Positions 56,550 to 64,000 of a stretch of 64,000 bases of DNA are shown here, piece by piece (the stretch's first letter is position 1; every line of letters starts with the position of its first letter). A program made the position numbers and the translations under genes. Source of the DNA: Calditrichota bacterium (GTDB lineage: Bacteria; Calditrichota; Calditrichia; Calditrichales; Calditrichaceae); assembly GCA_024278755.1 (NCBI GenBank), contig JAJRSO010000061.1, positions 1 to 64,000 on the forward strand. Direction: 5' to 3'. The notes beneath the pieces were generated by a model, which was not told the DNA's origin, ran no database searches, and worked only from the letters and a program-made list of their open reading frames with translations.

Positions 56550-57233
56550 TCATTTAAAACGTTTACGAATGGAGTATCCTTCATAATCCTCGACATAGAT
56601 ATAGTAGAAAAAACCGCGCGATATAAGCGTCCAGTTACCTTCAAGCGCTATAGGTACGAAAACCGTATATTCTGCGCTTATAGTAGAGGGATAGGACCGA
56701 ACGGTTAATACAAGATCCAACTGTTTATATACATGTTCTCCATCTTTTTCATAAAAAAAACTACCTCTTACCAGACGAATATCATAATTCCCTTGATAAT
56801 CATGTAAAAAAACATGGCACATAAGTCGGCGTGTGTTTAAATAAGTAGAAACATAAGAACTGTCAATTACCGGCGCTGCATAATCCAAAGAAATGTCGCG
56901 TTGTATATCTTCCTGATAAATAATGAAGCTATTGGTATATGGTAGATAATTTTTAGCGGAAACATTAACGGAAACAGGACGGTTTCGTTCATCGTCGGTT
57001 TTTATTTCATGAATAATTCGAAAGGCGCCAAACACATCGGTATAGGTTTTTTGGTTGCCGATCTCAACCAGGGCACTATCTACATAATCACCGGTAAAAG
57101 TATTTTGTACCGTACCGTAAACGGCAATGGAATTATCGGGAAGAGAGACATCATATTTATAGCCGATATATTGTTCACAGTTGGATACTAAAATCAGGAA
57201 TAAAACAAGAAAGATAAGAGAAAGGGGTTTCAT
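56550..57233 (-). CDS. Lipoprotein of unknown function paired with a TonB receptor
   Basis: A 227-residue lipoprotein starting at ATG 57233: signal MKPLSLIFLVLFLILVSNC with lipobox VSNC. The mature part opens with a carboxypeptidase-regulatory-like fold (IAVYGTVQNTFTGDYVDSALVEIGNQKTYTDVFGAF), followed by a beta-rich half (LDLVLTVRSYPSTISAEYTVFVPI ... YYIYVEDYEGYSIRKRFK) in which I recognise no family. Its stop lies 19 bases before the receptor start, suggesting that it could be a surface or periplasmic partner for that receptor. Confidence 0.65.
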   Translation of the reverse strand: MKPLSLIFLVLFLILVSNCEQYIGYKYDVSLPDNSIAVYGTVQNTFTGDYVDSALVEIGNQKTYTDVFGAFRIIHEIKTDDERNRPVSVNVSAKNYLPYTNSFIIYQEDIQRDISLDYAAPVIDSSYVSTYLNTRRLMCHVFLHDYQGNYDIRLVRGSFFYEKDGEHVYKQLDLVLTVRSYPSTISAEYTVFVPIALEGNWTLISRGFFYYIYVEDYEGYSIRKRFK

Positions 57234-57260
57234 AATTGTACCATATGAAATTATAAACAA

Positions 57261-57291
57261 TTTAAAAGGGCAATATTACTGCCCTTTTAAA
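57261..57291 (-). terminator. Terminator-like hairpin after the ABC permease (minus strand)
   Basis: A perfect 12-bp stem, TTTAAAAGGGCA / TGCCCTTTTAAA, with a seven-base loop, between the permease stop and the lipoprotein start. On the minus strand it is followed by an AT-rich stretch, so it could end the ABC transcript. Confidence 0.65.
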
Positions 57292-57325
57292 AGTCTAATA
57301 TATTAATGTATAAAAGTCAAAGCGC

Positions 57326-58591
57326 TTATTTATAACTAAACCATTTAATAATCTCCGGGAAGGTAGGACGTTTGCCATACATTAAAATACCCACTCTAAA
57401 AATCTTGGAAACAATCCAAATAACCGCTATTGTTGAAAATATCAAAATCAGGATGGAACCGGCTATTTCGATAAACGGCGGATTGGAAATATTAATTCGG
57501 CCGAACATCATGATAGGTGAGAAAAAAGGAATCATTGACATAATGGTAATGATGGAGCTGTTGGGGGATTTTACTAACATTCCCAGCATCATCAGTGGTA
57601 CAATGAGGAACATAATCACCGGAAAAATAAGCTGTTGCGCTTCCTGGTCGGTATTGACAATGGAGCCAATCGCCGTAAACAGGGCGGAATAGAAAAGGTA
57701 ACCTAATAAATAAAAAATAACGAAATAAATGAAAATACCGGGTTGAAAGTTGAAATATTTTGTTGATATAGGCAAAACATTTCCGCCATACAGGACCATA
57801 GCAATCCCGAATAAAGCCCAGATGATATACTGGGTCATGCCGACAGAGCCGTGCCCTATTATTTTTCCGGCCATCAACTGAAAAGGGTTTGTACTGCCTA
57901 AAAGTACTTCGATAATTCGCGAGCTTTTTTCTTGGATAATGCTACGCATAATGGTGCTGCCATACATAATCAAAGTCATATACAAAATCATTATAAGAAT
58001 AAACGTACTAAAATATTCACTCTGGAAACCGGTCTCACTTTCCTCGCCTTGTTTCGTGATTTTTGTTGTAGTCATCACCAGGGGGCGAGAAAGTTCCTGA
58101 ATAATATCCGGATCCAAACCGGATTTCTTAATGCGCCGATCGATTACAATTTTTCCTATAGCGTTGCGGAACGATTTGTTAAGTACATAATCGGAAACAC
58201 TCATAGCGAAAAAATTAACCTTTCCGGAATCAGACACATTTGCAGGAATAACCACCAAAGCGTCAATTGAATTATCTTGAATAAGTTTTTTCTGACTATT
58301 AAGTAAATCCTCCGAATGCATTGTTTTAGTTGGCACCTTAACAAGATTAAATTGTTTCTCGCCTGTACTCAGTGTATCGTTAAGGGCTTTTTCAAGGTCA
58401 TTAAAAATATAGCCGGTATGGTCTATTACATTCGTTTTAACGACGTCTTCACTTTTCAGTTGCATGATTAAAGAGGGAACAACGCCCATAGCTATCATCA
58501 ACAGAGGCGTGAGCAGGGTTATAAAGATAAAACTTTTTTTAAATACCGTTTCTTTATATTCTCGTTTAATTAAGGCCCATATTTTATTCAT
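57326..58591 (-). CDS. ABC-2 type exporter permease (NatB-like)
   Basis: A 421-residue permease. ATG 58591 is preferred over 58597 because the GGAGGGA site then has proper spacing. One N-terminal transmembrane helix (FIFITLLTPLLMIAMGVVPS), a large periplasmic loop (residues ~45-200), then five or so helices including IIQEKSSRIIEVLLGSTNPFQLMAGKIIGHG, a conserved ABC-2/NatB stretch. With the ATPase upstream it should export a small molecule or Na+-type substrate; specificity unknown. It overlaps the ATPase gene by a few bases. Confidence 0.88.
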   Translation of the reverse strand: MNKIWALIKREYKETVFKKSFIFITLLTPLLMIAMGVVPSLIMQLKSEDVVKTNVIDHTGYIFNDLEKALNDTLSTGEKQFNLVKVPTKTMHSEDLLNSQKKLIQDNSIDALVVIPANVSDSGKVNFFAMSVSDYVLNKSFRNAIGKIVIDRRIKKSGLDPDIIQELSRPLVMTTTKITKQGEESETGFQSEYFSTFILIMILYMTLIMYGSTIMRSIIQEKSSRIIEVLLGSTNPFQLMAGKIIGHGSVGMTQYIIWALFGIAMVLYGGNVLPISTKYFNFQPGIFIYFVIFYLLGYLFYSALFTAIGSIVNTDQEAQQLIFPVIMFLIVPLMMLGMLVKSPNSSIITIMSMIPFFSPIMMFGRINISNPPFIEIAGSILILIFSTIAVIWIVSKIFRVGILMYGKRPTFPEIIKWFSYK

Positions 58592-59489
58592 TATCATTCC
58601 CTCCGGCTAATTGCAGAAAAATTTCATTCAAACTGGATTGTCTGCTGAGCAGGCTGTGAATTTTAATATTCGGTAACAAATCCGTCAGCAATTCATTGGG
58701 CGTAAATCCATCGTGTAGTTCAATTTCAGCGGAATTAGGATAATCATGAATACTTTTTACCGCTTTGCTTTTTTGGATATACTGAACATCTACGCTGTAT
58801 TCCAGCCTTAACGAGTTCTTCCCGTATTGTTCACGGATTTGATTGATAGGCCCATCCAAAACCTTTACGCCCTTTTGGATCATTAAAATATCATCGCAAA
58901 GTTTTTCGGCGGCTTCCATCATATGGGTAGAAAAAATAATGGTTTTGCCGCTGCTTTTGATTTCCAGCATAATGTCTTTAATCAGGTTTACATTTACCGG
59001 GTCCAGTCCGGAAAAAGGTTCATCCAGGATAACAAGTTCGGGGTTGTGCAGGATGGTGGAAGCAAATTGTAGTTTTTGCTGCATTCCCTTGGAGAGTTCT
59101 TCAACCTTTTTATCGGCCCACTCGCTCAGCTCCAGCTTTTCCAGCCATTCGTAGGCCAGTTGTTTTCCCCGCGTCGCCGGTAATCCGTGCAGTTCCGTAA
59201 AAAAGGTCAGCAGTTCACGCACTTTCATTTTTTGAAAAATGCCGCGTTCTTCGGGTAAATAGCCGATTTTCGATTTTGTTTTATCACCGATGGGTTCGCC
59301 GAAGAGAGAAATCGTTCCGGAATCGGGAATTAAAATATTCATAATCATACGGATGGTGGTAGTTTTCCCGGCGCCGTTAGGGCCAAGCAAACCGTATATC
59401 TTACCGGGTTCAACTTTAAAACTTACCTTATCCACGGCCTTAAAATTACCGAAGGATTTACAGATATCATCTACGTCAAGAAGCGCCAT
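58584..59489 (-). CDS. ABC transporter ATP-binding protein (NatA-like)
   Basis: A 301-residue ATPase. Walker A is GPNGAGKTT (residues 36-44), the Q-loop region IGYLPEERGIFQKMKVRELL, signature LSKGMQQKLQFA, Walker B LVILDEPFSGLDP and the switch His in FSTHMMEAAEKL. The EERGIF form of the Q-loop is typical of NatA/ABC-2 exporters. A C-terminal regulatory extension follows. TGGAGT precedes the ATG. Operon with the permease. Confidence 0.92.
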   Translation of the reverse strand: MALLDVDDICKSFGNFKAVDKVSFKVEPGKIYGLLGPNGAGKTTTIRMIMNILIPDSGTISLFGEPIGDKTKSKIGYLPEERGIFQKMKVRELLTFFTELHGLPATRGKQLAYEWLEKLELSEWADKKVEELSKGMQQKLQFASTILHNPELVILDEPFSGLDPVNVNLIKDIMLEIKSSGKTIIFSTHMMEAAEKLCDDILMIQKGVKVLDGPINQIREQYGKNSLRLEYSVDVQYIQKSKAVKSIHDYPNSAEIELHDGFTPNELLTDLLPNIKIHSLLSRQSSLNEIFLQLAGGNDNE

Positions 59490-59752
59490 ATTAACTCCAT
59501 TGAATTGTGGTTTAAAATACTGAAAAAAGTTATGTGTCAGGATACAACAAAAAGGATCAAATATTCAAGAACTACGTAAAAAAAAATAAAAAGGTTGCAG
59601 ACGAGCGCTCCTTGGCTTTTATGAAATTTCGGCAGGAATAAAATGCAGGTAATAATAAATACTCCCGTTTTGCTTAAAATTTGTCGTGTTGAATTAACTA
59701 CCGCTTTTAAGTAACTTATAAATTATTATAGTTAGAAAAGAAACGAACAAAC

Positions 59753-61270
59753 ATGATTCGCCGAACCTTTTTAGACCGCTTACTATCCTTTTTATCCGCG
59801 CTGGTATTTTTACCGTTTTCCACTTTTGCACAGGGCAGCCGTTATCTTACTATCGTGAAAAACGGCCGGGAATCCCGTGCGCCCTATTTTGAAAAATTTG
59901 GCCAAATCTATATTTCCCTCATAGATTTTGCCCAAAGTGGAAATTTTGGTTTTTATACAAACGAAGACCGGCGTAAAACGGTGCTGTATGCGGGACGGGA
60001 TAAGATTAAATTTACGGCCGCTAATTCCTTTATTGTATTGAATGATCGTATTCTTCAGGTATTGGGAGAACCCGTTTGGCGGGAACGCGAAATATGGATT
60101 CCGGCGGATTTGCTCGTTTCTATATTTAATGAAAATACAGCGCATGTTATGCAGTTTGACGCGGATAAAAAAATCTTTAGCATCGGTTCAAAAAATGTAA
60201 ATATTGCCAGTATTCAAATCAGCGCCAAGTCGAACGGTACTCTGCTCCATATTTACACGACAAAACAATTCGACCGTAAAAACATCCATCTTAAATTAGT
60301 GAATAACTGGCTTTATGTGGAAATTTTTAACGCCAAGTTAGACGTTAATTCTATAAACCAAAAATTACAATCCGGTCTTGTTTCCGAAATTCGGGCGGTA
60401 CAGTTTGATAATAGCGCGTCCATTGCCTTCAAACTGCGTAAAAAAATAGTCACGCGGGAATTAGCGCTCGATCCAGACAGTACAGATCTGCTTATTTCCC
60501 TGCGTACCGAAGAACCGCTGGTGAACCGGCAGTCTGAGAAAAGAAAATTAGACGATCAGAAGAACGACTGGAAAATTCATACCATTGTTATCGATCCCGG
60601 ACATGGCGGCAAAGATCCGGGGGCCATTGGATACGGACGACTTTACGAGAAAAATATTGTGTTGCCGGTGGCTTTGAAACTGGGAAAAGAGATTAATAAA
60701 CGTCTGCCCGGAACCAAGGTTGTATTCACCCGAAAAACGGATGTATTCATTCCCTTGTACCAGCGAACGAAAATTGCCAATGAACACAACGGGAAATTGT
60801 TTATCAGCCTGCATTGTAACTGGAATCCAAATAATAAAGCCCGTGGTTTCGAAACCTTCTTTTTAAGCGCGGATAAAGATTCCCGGGCCAGAGACGTTGT
60901 GTTAAAAGAAAATGAATCTATAAATTTTGAAAGTAAAAAAGAACGAAAACGTTATCAGGGTGTTAATTTTGTCCTTGCCACCATGGCTCAAAACGCGTTT
61001 ATTAAGCACAGCCAATATCTTGCAACGGTCGTGCAGAAAGCAATGACCCGGAAATTGTCATCTATCGAGATGAAGAGCCGCGGAGTGAAGCAGGGCGCTT
61101 TTTGGGTAATGGTCGGCGCTACGATGCCCAATATTTTAGTGGAAATGGGATTTATTTCCAATAAGCACGAAGCGCGTACCTTAAAACGCAGCGCAACGCA
61201 TACCAAGCTAGCCTCCGCCATTTGTGATGGCGTGGTAAAATATAAACGCGATATCGAAGGCGCAATGTAA
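59753..61270 (+). CDS. N-acetylmuramoyl-L-alanine amidase (Amidase_3) with stalk/AMIN-like N-terminus
   Basis: A 505-residue periplasmic or secreted amidase that cleaves peptide stems from peptidoglycan. A signal peptide (DRLLSFLSALVFLPFSTFAQ) is followed by a copper-amine-oxidase-like stalk region (~30-145) and an AMIN-like beta domain (~150-255). The catalytic domain begins HTIVIDPGHGGKDPGAIG (zinc His), then YEKNIVL (zinc Glu), LFISLHCNWN (zinc His) and closes with ILVEMGFISN, carrying the catalytic Glu. Length and layout match AmiC-type enzymes of FCB bacteria. It is directly followed by murI, another cell-wall gene. The 263-base spacer upstream holds no gene. Confidence 0.9.
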   Translation: MIRRTFLDRLLSFLSALVFLPFSTFAQGSRYLTIVKNGRESRAPYFEKFGQIYISLIDFAQSGNFGFYTNEDRRKTVLYAGRDKIKFTAANSFIVLNDRILQVLGEPVWREREIWIPADLLVSIFNENTAHVMQFDADKKIFSIGSKNVNIASIQISAKSNGTLLHIYTTKQFDRKNIHLKLVNNWLYVEIFNAKLDVNSINQKLQSGLVSEIRAVQFDNSASIAFKLRKKIVTRELALDPDSTDLLISLRTEEPLVNRQSEKRKLDDQKNDWKIHTIVIDPGHGGKDPGAIGYGRLYEKNIVLPVALKLGKEINKRLPGTKVVFTRKTDVFIPLYQRTKIANEHNGKLFISLHCNWNPNNKARGFETFFLSADKDSRARDVVLKENESINFESKKERKRYQGVNFVLATMAQNAFIKHSQYLATVVQKAMTRKLSSIEMKSRGVKQGAFWVMVGATMPNILVEMGFISNKHEARTLKRSATHTKLASAICDGVVKYKRDIEGAM

Positions 61271-62116
61271 ATGAATAATCCCATCGGTATTTTTGATTCC
61301 GGAATCGGCGGTCTGACCGTTGTAAAACAGCTGATGCATTTAATGCCCGATGAGCAGCTCATCTATTTTGGGGATACGGCTCGGGTGCCCTATGGGACAA
61401 AATCGAAGCAACTGGTGCAGCAGTATGCGCTGCAGGACGCCCATTTTTTACAGCAGTATGATGTTAAAATGATTGTCGTTGCCTGTAACACCGCCTCTGC
61501 TTCCGCATTGGATGTGTTGCAAAAAAAATTAGATATTCCCGTTCTCGGCGTGGTAACGCCGGGCGCCTCTTCGGCTGTTGCTCAAACCCGAAACGGCAAA
61601 ATCGGAGTCATTGGCACTTCTGCTACGATTAACAGCAATGCCTACACCGATGGAATAAAACGTTTGTCCGCTACGGCAGACGTATATGCACAAGCCTGTC
61701 CGCTACTGGTGCCGCTGGTGGAGGAAGGCTGGTTAGATGACTATGTGACCGCGCTAACTATTAAAAAATATTTACACGATCTTTTAAAGGCGCATATCGA
61801 TACCCTTATTTTAGGCTGCACACACTATCCGGTTTTATGGGATGCGATTCAGGCGATTACCGGGGACAACGTTACCCTGATTGACTCGGGTAAAGAGACG
61901 GCAAAGGCGGTACAAAAAATGCTAGCGGAAAAAGGAATGTTACATTCGGGGCCGAAATCGGCAGAAGATCGTTTTTTTGTGTCGGATATTCCTGCCAAAT
62001 TCGAAGAGGTAGGATCGCGCTTTTTAGGTAAACCGCTGAAGAATGTAGAACGGGTTGATTTTGATCAGTTCCTTATTCGTTCCGGTTTAACAGATGAATT
62101 TCAGATACAGGAATAA
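61271..62116 (+). CDS. murI: Glutamate racemase
   Basis: A 281-residue cytosolic racemase that supplies D-glutamate for peptidoglycan. Both catalytic Cys are present: VVACNTASASA and ILGCTHYPVL, with the FDSGIGGLTV N-terminal motif and GDTARVPYGTKS. Its ATG follows the amidase TAA without a gap and lacks its own ribosome site, so it is coupled. Its end overlaps the open frame of the next gene. Confidence 0.96.
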   Translation: MNNPIGIFDSGIGGLTVVKQLMHLMPDEQLIYFGDTARVPYGTKSKQLVQQYALQDAHFLQQYDVKMIVVACNTASASALDVLQKKLDIPVLGVVTPGASSAVAQTRNGKIGVIGTSATINSNAYTDGIKRLSATADVYAQACPLLVPLVEEGWLDDYVTALTIKKYLHDLLKAHIDTLILGCTHYPVLWDAIQAITGDNVTLIDSGKETAKAVQKMLAEKGMLHSGPKSAEDRFFVSDIPAKFEEVGSRFLGKPLKNVERVDFDQFLIRSGLTDEFQIQE

Positions 62117-62120
62117 AGTC

Positions 62121-63065
62121 ATGCGTAAAAGTTTATTAGGTATTTTTATATTATTGCAAATCGCTTTCGCAGGCGATCGGCTTACCACAGGATTTGAATT
62201 TCTGCGAACGGATTTCAATCCGCGTACGGCCGCAATGGCCGGTTCGTATTTAACGATGACCGGCGATGTAAATGGTATGTTTAGTAATCCGGCGGGAATG
62301 GCGGATATCCGGCAACAAAATTATAGCTTTAATTATACGAACTATCTGCTGGATATTTCCGGCGGTACGGCGGCCTACAGCAGAGTCATTCCTAAAATTG
62401 GCGTCCTGACGGTTGGTGTTGTGTATATGGATTTTGGTGAATTTGACGAAACCGACGATGACGCGGTTTCCACAGGAAGTATGTATAGCGCAAACAGTTT
62501 TGCTTTTGTTACCGGCTTATCTGCAAATTTGGATGAACATTTTTCTTATGGAATAAACGCCAAGTATATTTTTTCGAAAATTGAACGGTATTCCGCATCG
62601 GCTTTGGCCCTCGATTTTGGCCTGCTCTATAAGGCGCCATTCGAAAAAGACCTTACATTTGCCATAACGTTGACCAATGTGGGAACAAACATTACTTATT
62701 TTAAAAATGAAAAAGAGCCGCTGCCCCAAAACCTGCGCATCGGGGTCAGTAAAAAACTGGCCCATCTTCCGCTGGAAATAGCGCTGAGTCTGCACGATTT
62801 AAACCGGAGCGGTGACAGCTTTTCCGATTATTTTAAACGCTTTTCCGCCGGTGGAGAGTTTAGAGTAAGTGAAACGCTGCGGCTGCGTGCCGGCTATGAT
62901 TATAACTTATACGACGGGCTGAACAGTACCGAAAACGATAAATTCGGCGGTATTTCTGCCGGGCTTGGAATTCTGTGGAAATCATTCCGTATTGATTATT
63001 CTTATTCTAATTTAAGTATTTTGGGCAATGTGCACCGATTTGGTTTTAGCGGTATTATACCCTAA
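62121..63065 (+). CDS. PorQ/PorV-like outer-membrane barrel
   Basis: A 314-residue protein. ATG 62121 is chosen (AGGA 8 bases upstream, then signal RKSLLGIFILLQIAFAG) rather than 62094. Family opening: GFEFLRTDFNPRTAAMAGSYLTMTGDVNGMFSNPAGMADI, then a barrel with the HRFGFSGIIP end. It is close in size to PorQ-type T9SS proteins but lies in a cell-wall gene context. Paralogues: 12156, 41011, 52875. Confidence 0.78.
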   Translation: MRKSLLGIFILLQIAFAGDRLTTGFEFLRTDFNPRTAAMAGSYLTMTGDVNGMFSNPAGMADIRQQNYSFNYTNYLLDISGGTAAYSRVIPKIGVLTVGVVYMDFGEFDETDDDAVSTGSMYSANSFAFVTGLSANLDEHFSYGINAKYIFSKIERYSASALALDFGLLYKAPFEKDLTFAITLTNVGTNITYFKNEKEPLPQNLRIGVSKKLAHLPLEIALSLHDLNRSGDSFSDYFKRFSAGGEFRVSETLRLRAGYDYNLYDGLNSTENDKFGGISAGLGILWKSFRIDYSYSNLSILGNVHRFGFSGIIP

Positions 63066-63219
63066 ATCCGGTAAATTTCTATATTTGTTATTTCTTCATT
63101 TAAAAGAAGGGGCGCAATATAACAGGGTTTGGCAAAGGCCGGCCGTTCGGATTCCGAACGTATCGAGGTCTGTTTAGCCGAAAGTTCACCTTGTTTTTAA
63201 GCGCTAACTCGGTTTAACT

Positions 63220-64000
63220 ATGTTTATTGACTACACTAAAATACATCTTATTGCCGGAAACGGCGGCAGCGGCTGCATGAGTTTTCATCGTGAAAAGTTT
63301 ATTGCCAAAGGCGGCCCGGATGGCGGAGACGGTGGTCGCGGCGGCAGTATTATTTTAAAAGTAAACCCCCATTTGCGCACCTTAAAAGATTTTACTTACC
63401 GGCGGGTTTACAAGGCAAAGCGCGGGCAGCATGGCATGGGGTCCAATTGTCACGGACGCAAAGGACAAAACATTGTGCTGGAAGTCCCTCTGGGAACAGT
63501 AGTTAAGAATGCCGAAACAGGTGAGACCCTAATGGATTTTACCGATCTGAATCAGACTTTTACCGTGGCCAAAGGCGGCCGAGGCGGAAAAGGAAACGCC
63601 CGTTTTACCACGCCCACACACCAGAGTCCCAGGGAATGGGAAGTGGGTTTTCCGGGAGAAGATATCTGGATTGAGCTGGAACTTAAGCTGATTGCCGATA
63701 TTGGCTTGGTCGGTTTGCCCAACGCAGGGAAGTCCACGCTGCTTTCCCGTATCTCTTCGGCAAAACCCAAAATAGCCGATTATCCGTTTACGACGTTAGA
63801 GCCTAATTTAGGTATTGTGGCCTATCGCAATTTCAGCAGCTTTGTAGTGGCCGACATTCCCGGACTTATCGAAGGCGCGCACGAAGGCAAGGGACTGGGC
63901 ATTCAGTTCCTGCGTCATATCGAACGTACACGGGCCCTGGTCTATTTAATTGACGTAAACGAAGACGACCTCGATCAGGCCTTCAAAGCGCTGGAAAATG
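63220..64000 (+). CDS. obgE: GTPase Obg (CgtA), 5' part; runs off the window
   Basis: The ATG at 63220 opens a frame to the end of the window (260 codons). Residues 1-~157 form the glycine-rich Obg domain (AGNGGSGCMSFHREKFIAKGGPDGGDGGRGG). The G domain follows with G1 GLPNAGKST, switch I YPFTTLEPNLG, and G3 DIPGLIEGAHEGKGLG. It is a large-ribosomal-subunit assembly GTPase. The 154 bases upstream, 63066-63219, hold no gene. Confidence 0.95.
   Translation, partial: MFIDYTKIHLIAGNGGSGCMSFHREKFIAKGGPDGGDGGRGGSIILKVNPHLRTLKDFTYRRVYKAKRGQHGMGSNCHGRKGQNIVLEVPLGTVVKNAETGETLMDFTDLNQTFTVAKGGRGGKGNARFTTPTHQSPREWEVGFPGEDIWIELELKLIADIGLVGLPNAGKSTLLSRISSAKPKIADYPFTTLEPNLGIVAYRNFSSFVVADIPGLIEGAHEGKGLGIQFLRHIERTRALVYLIDVNEDDLDQAFKALEN

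Overview
The window looks like a chromosome segment of a Gram-negative bacterium of the FCB superphylum (Bacteroidota, Ignavibacteriota or Calditrichota); a Calditrichota-like organism is my best guess, not proven. The evidence is several proteins ending in type IX secretion (T9SS) sorting domains with 'YPNP(FNP)' and 'VLVK'-type ends, several PorV/PorQ-like barrels, TonB-dependent receptors with an N-terminal carboxypeptidase-regulatory-like domain, a DUF2723 membrane protein, a DUF4837 lipoprotein, and an S16 protein with a long Ala/Glu/Lys tail. No tRNA, rRNA, CRISPR array or insertion sequence was found.

Layout. (1) 1-11929: sugar-nucleotide and envelope-glycan genes (rmlC, an NAD-dependent epimerase, two divergent rmlD genes, a DUF2723 GT-C-like protein, an AglD-type membrane protein, a dolichol-phosphate-mannose-synthase-like GT2) followed by accA, a YbgC-type thioesterase and a 54-residue Trm112-like protein. 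A 0.9 kb spacer at 3003-3906 is full of degenerate repeats. (2) 12156-21306: a PorV-like protein behind a promoter and a terminator-like hairpin, then a secreted M6-protease-like protein with a degenerate active site, a metalloprotease-like/propeller/Omp85-barrel fusion, and two paralogous DUF5683-like proteins. (3) 21556-32211: housekeeping genes: rsmB, the conserved block ffh-rpsP-khpA-rimM-trmD-rplS, an Ig-like lipoprotein, dapF, a TPR lipoprotein, a mannose-1-phosphate guanylyltransferase, a small unknown protein and a PilZ protein. (4) 32654-53912: a surface/secretion region with a sialidase-like and a subtilisin-like T9SS cargo, and two copies of a three-gene module [TonB-dependent receptor, very large T9SS-CTD protein, PorV-like barrel]. 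In the first copy (A, 35042-42030) the receptor and the large protein are each interrupted by one in-frame TAA; the second copy (B, 45864-53912) is intact. (5) 54353-59489, minus strand: an ABC exporter pair (NatA/NatB-like), a lipoprotein and a third TonB receptor. (6) 59753-64000: N-acetylmuramoyl-L-alanine amidase, murI, a PorQ/PorV-like protein and the start of obgE, which runs off the window.

How it fits together. GDP-mannose and dTDP-rhamnose enzymes supply sugars, and the DUF2723, GT2 and AglD-like proteins could use or move lipid-linked sugars for envelope glycosylation. The T9SS cargo proteins, their PorV-like partners and the TonB receptors form an outer-membrane and surface layer. 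The most notable observation is the duplicated receptor/giant-CTD-protein/PorV-like module, with two single-codon interruptions in one copy. In the receptor the TAA falls exactly where the intact paralog has CAA (Gln47), which implies a C-to-T nonsense change, or less likely a readthrough codon.
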